A stretch of DNA of 20,785 nucleotides. It comes from a virus. The position numbers and the translations under genes were made by a program. Below are positions 14,546 to 20,785 of this stretch, one piece after another (positions within the stretch are counted from its first letter, which is position 1; each line of letters starts with the position of its first letter). The notes beneath the pieces were generated by a model. That model searched no databases and had not been told where the DNA came from. It saw only the letters and a list, made by a program, of their open reading frames with translations. The stretch covers positions 1-20,785 of the IMG/VR virus record IMGVR_UViG_3300030012_004517, one strand, 5' to 3'.

Positions 14546-17500
14546 ATGTCCGCAACAGATCCAAATCCTAGTAATAATCCAGAAGTAACAGGTCAAGAGG
14601 CTTGGTTTAATAAGGATGTTCGTGTCTACGAGGATCTATATGTTTATGGAAATTTATATTATAATTTTGATGGCACTGATAGTTTAAATTTAGATCAATT
14701 AAATGTATCAGGGATATCAACATTCAATGATGTAGATGTCGAAGGTGTTTTAGACGTTACAGATTTAACTTTAAGAAATCTTTTTTCTACTGGTATCGCA
14801 ACTTTTACAACAGCAATACTACCTGAAATTGATAATCTGCAGGTTGGGATTTTAACAGTCACTGATTATTTTAGAGTTTCATTTAGTGGGAATGAATATG
14901 TATCAATTCCAGGCACAGGTACAAGAGCAGGTAATGTTGGTATTAATAGTACTTTACCAGATCAAAAATTAGATATTGGTGGATCAGTAAGAATAGGAGA
15001 ACAAATATATGACTCAGATAATGCTCAAGGTAGTGTTGGAAATTTCTTAAGTAAAGATGCTGGAGGTATACGTTGGGTTCCAGCACCACCCACCTCCTTA
15101 GTTGATGGTTTCTTTGCACAAAATGAAGGAATTAACATAGGTGTATCATCATTTACTACAATCAATTTGATTGGAACTAGGAGTGGTGGTGATATTGTTT
15201 TTGGAACAGATGCGGGTAATGGTACATTAGATGTTGATATTAGATCATTTTGGGTTAAAAACGCATCAGGAATACACACAACATCAAACGTTGGTATCAA
15301 TATTGCTAATCCAACAAAACCTCTAGATGTAGATGGAGCAGCTAGAATTAGAAGTGATCTTGATGTAGATGGAGTTACTTATTTAAATAGCACTCTCGAT
15401 GTAGATGGTCCTGCAACATTAAGGGATGCTTTGGATGTTCTTGGTAATGTTGATATAGTTCAAGATTTTAATGTAGATGGAGTTACAACTCTTGACTACA
15501 CACAAGTTGATGGACTTTCATTTTTTAATGATGAAGTATTCATAGGTGATCAAGTAATAATAACAGGATTTACAACAGGTACAATATCAACTTCAATATT
15601 AGCGACTGAGGCAAGTAGAGCAGGTTTTGCAACTTTTTCTGATTTTGCTGGTATTTCAACTTTTGCTAACATTGCTGGTGTTGCGACCATATCAGGATTC
15701 TCTACAAATTCACACCGTGCTGGTTTTGCTACATTCTCTGATTTTGCAGGTATATCAACATTTGCAACAACAGCAGGGTTTGCTCTCACTGCTGGTTTAT
15801 CTACCAATACAAACTTTATTGATGTTGATTCAACAGATGCGAACTCTTCACATCCAATCACTTTTATTGATTCAACTGCAACAAATACATTTCATAAATT
15901 AAAAATAGATGCAAGTCAAGGTCTAATTTTTAATCCAGCAGATGATTTACTAACTGTTGGTGAGGTTAGTGTAGTTGGAATATTGACTGTTGGAAGTGCC
16001 TCTACTTTCTTTAGTTCACTTGATGTATTTCAAAAAACAACACTTAAGAATGAGTTAGAAGTAGATGGTGCTGCAGTATTTGATGGAACTGTTGAATTAA
16101 ATTCAAGTCTTATCGACATTAATGGAAGTGTTGCTGCTGGTAAGACTGATTATAGACTGTCCTCTGTTGGAACTGGTGTATCATGGAGACCACCAGGCGT
16201 TGAGACTACAAATATTTTGTATGTAACTAAAGATGGAAATGATAATAATTCAGGATTACTGGAGGGTGATGCAAAGGCAACTATTGGGGGTGCTGCTGCA
16301 GTCGCTTTAGATGGAGATACGATTTATGTGAGACCAGGTGTTTATTTTGAAAATAATCCAGTTGGATTAAGAACTGACGTATCGGTATCTGGTCAAGATT
16401 TAAGATTAGTCACTGTTGTACCTAATAATGTAAATGATGATATTTTCCATGTAAGAAGAGGTTGTCTCGTTGAAAACTTAAACTTTGCAGCTGCTAACTT
16501 TGGTGTATTGCATGAGGGTTGTGGTTGTCTTGCTTTCCCACCAATACAGGCAGATATAGACGCAGGTGATGCACAAGCAACTAGAACTGGATACATTGGT
16601 CCTGGTCCAGCGAATGAAGGTCCGAGTGGAAGGTGGAGATCACCATATGCTAGAAACTGCACGAACTTCATAACAGGTAGTATCGGATTAAAGATTGATG
16701 GTAGATACGCTGATGCTTCATATTCTGGAACTAATAATCTTGGACAAGATTTAAGAAGCATGGTGTGTGATTCGTTTACTCAATATAATGAAGCAGGTAT
16801 TGGTGTATCTGTAACTAATAAGGCATATGCACAGTTAGTCTCTATCTTTACAATTAATAGTCACATTGGTATATTCGCTGGAACTGGTGGACAGTGTGAC
16901 TTAACAAACTCTAACTCATCATTTGGTGACTTTGGATTAGTAGCAGATGGAACAAGTCTTGCAGAGTTTACTGGAATTACAACGGGTGGAGCAACTGCTG
17001 AAAGTGATGTATTCCAATTTTTAAATGTGAGAGATGTTGATAACAATATTCGTAAACCTTTTGATGGTCAATCATTATTCTTTAAAATAAATCTATCTGA
17101 TTATCCTGAAGTTGCTGGTTATAGTGGTATTCTCACACAACCTATGAGAACAATTCGTAGTATAAAGATAACTAATGGTGGAAATCCTGGTGAATATAGT
17201 TCTGCTGCACCACCAAATGTATTAGTCACCGCACCAGCAGGTCCTGAGGGAATCTTAGCGGAATTATCTGCTAATGTTAGTACTGCTGGAACTATAACAT
17301 CTGTAGATGTAATAGCAAGTGGTAGAAACTTTTTACCTATTCAACCGATTGATATTTCATTTAGCAGTGGTAGTGCAGTTGGTATTGCAGTTACAGATCC
17401 AATATTATTTACAGTTGATGATGCAACTGAACCAGTACAAAGTGGTGTTAACGCTGGATTAACTACAGTAACATTTAATGAATTCATACCATATAGTGTT

Positions 17501-17812
17501 GCTCAAGGTGTAGGTGTTGAGTTTTTAAGAATTAGTCGTATCATCACTAGTTCACATTCCTTTGAGTACGTAGGTGCAGGTACCGACATAAATAGAGCAA
17601 ACCCCTTCCAAGGTGGTGAACCAATTCCTGAGAATGAAATTGTTGCGATAAATGGAGGTCAAGTTCCATTCACCAGCACCGATCAAAAAGGTAATTTTAG
17701 AATTGGTCAAGGATTAGAAATTAACCAAACTACTTCAACTATTTCTGGAAGAGACTTCAATAGAGCGATACAAGCAAACCTTACCCCACTAATTCTTGCA
17801 TTGGGAGGATAA
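14546..17812 (+). CDS. large fibre/tailspike-like structural protein with 12-residue repeats and beta-helix
   Basis: A 1088-residue protein starting 3 bases after the needle-like gene. Residues 1-250 hold GISTF/GIATF strand units. Residues 260-330 are a regular 12-residue repeat (LDVDGAARIRSD, LDVDGVTYLNST, LDVDGPATLRDA, LDVLGNVDIVQD, then two degenerate units). Residues 358-407 contain two copies of a 33-residue RAGFATFSDFAGISTFA unit. Around 560-830 is a pectate-lyase-like right-handed beta-helix (VTKDGNDNNSG, then DGDTIYVRPGVYFENNPVGL, VENLNFAAANFGV, LVADGTSLAEF). The C-terminus contains DQKGNFRIGQG, then TTSTISGRDFNRAIQANL. This layout is typical of tail fibres and spikes in marine T4-like phages. 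The beta-helix could bind or degrade a host surface glycan, but no catalytic site is identified. T4 gp6-gp11 do not obviously match. Confidence 0.75.
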   Translation: MSATDPNPSNNPEVTGQEAWFNKDVRVYEDLYVYGNLYYNFDGTDSLNLDQLNVSGISTFNDVDVEGVLDVTDLTLRNLFSTGIATFTTAILPEIDNLQVGILTVTDYFRVSFSGNEYVSIPGTGTRAGNVGINSTLPDQKLDIGGSVRIGEQIYDSDNAQGSVGNFLSKDAGGIRWVPAPPTSLVDGFFAQNEGINIGVSSFTTINLIGTRSGGDIVFGTDAGNGTLDVDIRSFWVKNASGIHTTSNVGINIANPTKPLDVDGAARIRSDLDVDGVTYLNSTLDVDGPATLRDALDVLGNVDIVQDFNVDGVTTLDYTQVDGLSFFNDEVFIGDQVIITGFTTGTISTSILATEASRAGFATFSDFAGISTFANIAGVATISGFSTNSHRAGFATFSDFAGISTFATTAGFALTAGLSTNTNFIDVDSTDANSSHPITFIDSTATNTFHKLKIDASQGLIFNPADDLLTVGEVSVVGILTVGSASTFFSSLDVFQKTTLKNELEVDGAAVFDGTVELNSSLIDINGSVAAGKTDYRLSSVGTGVSWRPPGVETTNILYVTKDGNDNNSGLLEGDAKATIGGAAAVALDGDTIYVRPGVYFENNPVGLRTDVSVSGQDLRLVTVVPNNVNDDIFHVRRGCLVENLNFAAANFGVLHEGCGCLAFPPIQADIDAGDAQATRTGYIGPGPANEGPSGRWRSPYARNCTNFITGSIGLKIDGRYADASYSGTNNLGQDLRSMVCDSFTQYNEAGIGVSVTNKAYAQLVSIFTINSHIGIFAGTGGQCDLTNSNSSFGDFGLVADGTSLAEFTGITTGGATAESDVFQFLNVRDVDNNIRKPFDGQSLFFKINLSDYPEVAGYSGILTQPMRTIRSIKITNGGNPGEYSSAAPPNVLVTAPAGPEGILAELSANVSTAGTITSVDVIASGRNFLPIQPIDISFSSGSAVGIAVTDPILFTVDDATEPVQSGVNAGLTTVTFNEFIPYSVAQGVGVEFLRISRIITSSHSFEYVGAGTDINRANPFQGGEPIPENEIVAINGGQVPFTSTDQKGNFRIGQGLEINQTTSTISGRDFNRAIQANLTPLILALGG
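15323..15535 (+). repeat. six tandem 12-codon repeats in the fibre gene
   Basis: Five 36-base units and one 33-base unit encode LDVDGxxxLxxx-type repeats starting at codons 260, 272, 284, 296, 308 and 320. The first three protein units share LDVDG exactly; the later ones diverge. This is a shaft-like strand and turn repeat. Confidence 0.8.
15617..15766 (+). repeat. two-copy 99-base direct repeat in the fibre gene
   Basis: The protein segment RAGFATFSDFAGISTFA occurs twice, at 15617-15667 and 15716-15766, 33 codons apart. The protein copies are identical, but the DNA differs at several third codon positions, so they are under amino-acid selection rather than very recent duplication. Confidence 0.85.
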
Positions 17813-17821
17813 TAAAATAAT

Positions 17822-18799
17822 ATGGCAATTGCACCAGTCAATAAGTTTCTATCCATTGCTGTTCCTGTCGCACCAGGTGAGCAGAAACTTTATGAAGTTC
17901 CAACTGGAACTACTGCAATTTTGTTGTATGCACAAGTATCTAATGTTGGAATCGGACAAACATATCCTACAGCAACATTAATTCACCGAAGAGAATCTAG
18001 AAGCACAGGTAATAAGAGAGATATTAGGATAATCAAGGATATCGAGATACCACCAAATGATGCTGCGATACTGATTGATGGTAGATTAGTTTTAGAGAAG
18101 ACACCACTAACACTTGATAGATTATTCCTGAAGGGTGTGCAATCGGGAGTAGGCACAATCACAAATGTTGTTTATCATGAACCCACTGGTGTAGCCACTG
18201 TGACTACCATGAATCCACATAATTTTAATGTGGGTGATCCAATTACAATGAGTGGTATTGCTTTCACTTGTTCAGGGAGCACAGGAATTACAACTACAAT
18301 ATTTCCTGATCCTCAACAATCATATGTTGTAGATGAGATAACAAACGCAGTCGGAATATCACGCACGTTCACAGCAGTCATAGGTAGCTCAAAAGGATAT
18401 CCACACTTTTATAATCCAGCGATACATTATTTTGTTCGTTCAAGAAGTAATGCGGTTACTGCGAATACTGGAGCACAGTTTACACCTTCTTTTGCAACAT
18501 ATACAGGGATTGATGGTGTGCTGACTTTAACCTTGGGTGCTGGACATGGATTGGTCGCAGGAAGTAATACAGTTCAGATAGCAGATAATTCTATTATATT
18601 CACTTGTACACAAGATGGTAACTCGACAGAGCATGGATATCCAAGATCAACTGACCCATATTCAGGAACTAATATTGCCATCGCATCAACTACTACAACA
18701 ACAATCGCAGTCAGCGTTGGAATTTCATCTTCTGGTGGATTAGTCGCACCACTTCAAATGGAATTCATTGCGAGTATCCTTGAAAATAGCACTGCATAA
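17822..18799 (+). CDS. conserved virion structural protein of unknown function
   Basis: A 325-residue protein, rich in strands. Residues 1-110 form a compact domain ([76 protein letters not shown]) that I recognise as conserved in marine T4-like phages, without a known role. It is followed by an [19 protein letters not shown] domain, a motif seen in phage fibre proteins, and a second unit around [20 protein letters not shown] that may be its repeat. The protein lies between two fibre genes and shares the one-base TAATG overlap with the next, so it is probably a fibre connector or accessory. A GGAGG lies about 13 bases before the ATG, a little far. Confidence 0.7.
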   Translation: MAIAPVNKFLSIAVPVAPGEQKLYEVPTGTTAILLYAQVSNVGIGQTYPTATLIHRRESRSTGNKRDIRIIKDIEIPPNDAAILIDGRLVLEKTPLTLDRLFLKGVQSGVGTITNVVYHEPTGVATVTTMNPHNFNVGDPITMSGIAFTCSGSTGITTTIFPDPQQSYVVDEITNAVGISRTFTAVIGSSKGYPHFYNPAIHYFVRSRSNAVTANTGAQFTPSFATYTGIDGVLTLTLGAGHGLVAGSNTVQIADNSIIFTCTQDGNSTEHGYPRSTDPYSGTNIAIASTTTTTIAVSVGISSSGGLVAPLQMEFIASILENSTA

Positions 18800-20785
18800 T
18801 GGCTGAAGGAAGGAGATCAAGTCAGCGATATTTAAGTGGAAGATCCAAGATTATTGGATTTTCTGGTCTATCCACAGACAGGCATTTGTATGTGGAACCA
18901 GGTCAGGTAGAACCTAACTTGGGATTTCCTGGTGAGAAAAGTTTACCAGTATCAAGCACATATTATAAGTTAATTACAGTTGATAATGGTACAACCTTTG
19001 ATCGTTACTGGCAGGAAGACACGCCAGCAACTTTAGTAAATGGAATATCAATATTTGATGAAGGAACTCTAGTTGGAACTGCAAACACTGTATCAAAATT
19101 AAACTTTGTAGGTGCTGCAGTCACTGCAACTGCGAGTGGAACTATATCTACAATTACAGTTACACCCGTATCAATATCTACACTCGCACCACCTAATGCA
19201 AGATCAGGAGATTTATGGTGGGATAGTGATGAAGGTGAACTAAATGTTTACTATCAAGATATTAATAGTGCTCAATGGGTATTAGCAAATAGCGGAATCG
19301 GTACAACCACTGGAAGTGGTGGTGGCGGTGGCGGAGGCGGTGGTAGTGGTGCTAACGTAACTGTTTCATCCAGTGCACCATCATCACCCACCGCAGGAGA
19401 TTTATGGTGGGATAGTGACGTAGGTGAACTCTACATTTACTATGCTGATGATGATAGTAATCAATGGGTTGAAACATCTGGTGGAAGTGAGACTGTTACC
19501 ATATCAGATAATGCTCCTTCAAGTCCAAACGCTGGTGATTTGTGGTGGGAGAGTGATACTGGATCTCTAAAAATATATTACAATGATGGAGATAGTTCTC
19601 AGTGGGTAGATTCAAACGCTGGTGTGTTAAGTGCCTTATCTTCATTCAATTACTTTACTCAAAATAGTGCTGGTATTCATACACTGGGTAATGTCGGGAT
19701 CGGAACCACTAATGTAACCGCAGTTGATGCTAACAATACCGCAGTTCTTGCTGCTGGTATAGTCACTGCATTTAAATATTTTGGTGATGGTAGTAATCTA
19801 ACAGGTGTGAGTGGTGGTGCACAAGGTGCAGTTGGTGCTCAAGGTTCTCAAGGTGCGACTGGAAATACAGGGTCAACTGGTGCTCAAGGTGCAACAGGAT
19901 CTACGGGATCTCAAGGTGCAACAGGATCAACTGGTGCTCAAGGTGCTAATGGTAATACTGGTGCTCAAGGTGCTCAAGGTGTCGCTGGAACTGCAGCGGC
20001 TCAAGGTGCTCAAGGTGCACAGGGAGCGACTGGAAGTGCAGGATCAACTGGTGCTCAAGGTGCTCAAGGCGTTGCTGGAACTGCAGCGGCTCAAGGTGCT
20101 CAAGGTGCAACAGGATCAACGGGTGCACAGGGAGCACAAGGTCATCAGGGTGCAACAGGTTCAGGAGGATCAACTGGAGCACAAGGTGCTACGGGTGCTA
20201 CGGGTGCTCAAGGTGCTAATGGTAACACTGGTGCACAGGGAGCACAAGGTCATCAGGGTGCTAGTGGTTCAGGAGGGTCAACGGGTGCACAAGGAGCACA
20301 AGGACATCAAGGAGTTTCAGGTTCAAGAGTATTCACTGTAACTAATTCTGGATCTGGTGCATATGTTATTGATGGTTCAAATAATCCAACTTTAAATTTA
20401 CTTAGAGGGTTTACATACACATTTAATATTAACGCTTCAGGTCATCCATTTTTTATTAAAACTTCATCAAGCACAGGCACAGGAAATCAATATACAACTG
20501 GTGTAACAGGTAATGGAACTCAATCAGGAACTCTTACTTTTGCAGTTCCATACAATGCACCAAATACTTTATATTATAACTGCCAGTATCATGGAGCGAT
20601 GGCTGGAACCATTAATATATCAGATGTAGGTCCAACTGGTGCTCAAGGTGCTACAGGTTCAGGTGGTTCAACAGGTGCTCAAGGTGCTCAAGGACATCAA
20701 GGTGCTACAGGTTCAGGTGGTTCAACAGGTGCACAAGGAGCACAAGGACATCAAGGTGCAGGTGGTTCAGGTGGTTCAACAGGTG
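18799..20785 (+). CDS. modular tail-fibre protein: GDLWW repeats, collagen-like tracts, cupredoxin-like domain (3' end outside window)
   Basis: An open frame of more than 662 codons from ATG 18799, overlapping the previous stop (TAATG), running off the right edge. Order: N-terminal domain (1-125); three GDLWW(D/E)SD repeats with WW at residues 140, 203 and 249, with a Gly-Ser linker including nine Gly between the first two; a module at 283-337 ([15 protein letters not shown], then [18 protein letters not shown]); 57 Gly-X-Y-type triplets (340-510); a cupredoxin-like domain (about 510-610); then a second collagen-like tract. The likely role is a long trimeric fibre at the virion surface. The cupredoxin-like part has His549, Cys595, His598 and Met601, the type-1 copper ligand set with Cys-x2-His-x2-Met spacing as in amicyanin. 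Whether it binds copper is not shown. The upstream segment fits the beta-sandwich ([20 protein letters not shown]). Confidence 0.85.
   Translation, partial: MAEGRRSSQRYLSGRSKIIGFSGLSTDRHLYVEPGQVEPNLGFPGEKSLPVSSTYYKLITVDNGTTFDRYWQEDTPATLVNGISIFDEGTLVGTANTVSKLNFVGAAVTATASGTISTITVTPVSISTLAPPNARSGDLWWDSDEGELNVYYQDINSAQWVLANSGIGTTTGSGGGGGGGGGSGANVTVSSSAPSSPTAGDLWWDSDVGELYIYYADDDSNQWVETSGGSETVTISDNAPSSPNAGDLWWESDTGSLKIYYNDGDSSQWVDSNAGVLSALSSFNYFTQNSAGIHTLGNVGIGTTNVTAVDANNTAVLAAGIVTAFKYFGDGSNLTGVSGGAQGAVGAQGSQGATGNTGSTGAQGATGSTGSQGATGSTGAQGANGNTGAQGAQGVAGTAAAQGAQGAQGATGSAGSTGAQGAQGVAGTAAAQGAQGATGSTGAQGAQGHQGATGSGGSTGAQGATGATGAQGANGNTGAQGAQGHQGASGSGGSTGAQGAQGHQGVSGSRVFTVTNSGSGAYVIDGSNNPTLNLLRGFTYTFNINASGHPFFIKTSSSTGTGNQYTTGVTGNGTQSGTLTFAVPYNAPNTLYYNCQYHGAMAGTINISDVGPTGAQGATGSGGSTGAQGAQGHQGATGSGGSTGAQGAQGHQGAGGSGGSTG
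19176..19620 (+). repeat. three GDLWW repeats in the fibre gene
   Basis: Three diverged protein repeats follow the pattern AP[21 protein letters not shown], then D-x-DS-x-QWV. Their WW pairs lie at 19216-19221, 19405-19410 and 19543-19548. The spacing is unequal because a 13-codon Gly/Ser linker (19312-19350) sits between the first and second units. Confidence 0.85.
19816..20328 (+). repeat. first collagen-like Gly-X-Y tract
   Basis: A run of 57 triplets, mostly [12 protein letters not shown] and GHQ, uses the codons GGT/GGA, GCT/GCA and CAA. It has no proline, so it depends on Gln/Thr-rich triplets for the helix. Two identical interruptions (GTA-AAQ, where Ala replaces Gly) lie at 19996-19998 and 20086-20088, exactly 90 bases apart within a near-identical DNA repeat. 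Confidence 0.9.
20629..20785 (+). repeat. second collagen-like tract with 54-base tandem repeat, reaching the window edge
   Basis: Gly-X-Y triplets resume after the cupredoxin-like domain. From 20647 an 18-residue unit ([18 protein letters not shown]) repeats at 20647, 20701 and, with GAG for GAT, at 20755, where it is cut off. The first tract holds dispersed copies of the same unit. Confidence 0.9.

Noticed and set aside
15550-15861. Antisense and +1 frames over the fibre repeat region
   Set aside because: They arise from the repeated RAGFATFSDFAGISTF DNA and are low-complexity Val/Ala/Leu shadows.
19811-20341. Open frame of 176 codons in a second frame over the collagen-like tract
   Set aside because: It is a product of the stop-free repeat; the frame used by the fibre gene gives clean Gly-X-Y triplets and continues through a cupredoxin-like domain.

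Overview
The window is a piece of a T4-like (Straboviridae/Kyanoviridae-type) marine myovirus genome. It is AT-rich and tightly packed. Genes follow each other with overlaps such as TAATG and ATGA, and many proteins are recognisable relatives of T4 replication and baseplate proteins. A DUF1825 protein, a family otherwise known from cyanobacteria and cyanophages, together with the style of the tail-fibre proteins (GISTF/GIATF repeats, GDLWW repeats, Gly-X-Y collagen-like tracts), points to a cyanophage of marine Synechococcus/Prochlorococcus or a close relative. The host cannot be fixed from this sequence alone.

Layout. (1) Positions 1-2230, plus strand, replication end: the 3' end of an unrecognised gene, the helicase loader gp59, a DUF1825 protein, a possible 46-residue ORF, and the single-strand DNA-binding protein gp32. 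gp32 has its own near-consensus sigma70 promoter and a strong terminator. (2) Positions 2326-5620, minus strand, five genes read right to left: head-completion nuclease gp4, a conserved small protein of unknown function, tail-tube cap gp48, baseplate wedge gp53, and an HNH-type endonuclease. (3) Positions 5656-18799, plus strand, baseplate hub and fibre genes: a tube-fold protein, gp26, a small gp51-like protein, two coiled-coil/hydrophobic proteins that may be related to each other, gp27, a gp5-like OB-fold hub protein without lysozyme, a separate beta-helix (needle-like) protein, a 1088-residue fibre/tailspike-like protein, and a 325-residue structural protein. (4) Positions 18799-20785, running off the right edge: a large modular tail-fibre gene with three GDLWW repeats, a poly-glycine linker, collagen-like repeats and an embedded cupredoxin-like domain with a complete set of type-1 copper ligands.

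How they work together. Region 1 supports recombination-dependent replication (gp59 loads the helicase on gp32-coated DNA). Regions 2 and 3 build the head-tail joint, tube, central hub and membrane-piercing spike. Region 4 and the proteins before it probably form peripheral fibres that meet the host. T4-type late promoter-like boxes (CTAAATA, CATAAATA, GATAAATA) sit before the morphogenesis blocks, whereas gp32 has a host-type promoter. This agrees with the early/middle versus late division known from T4.

There is no gene-free stretch longer than about 300 bases. The largest gap, 1095-1321, holds a hairpin, a possible small ORF and the gp32 promoter. I saw no tRNA, CRISPR array, insertion sequence or attachment site.
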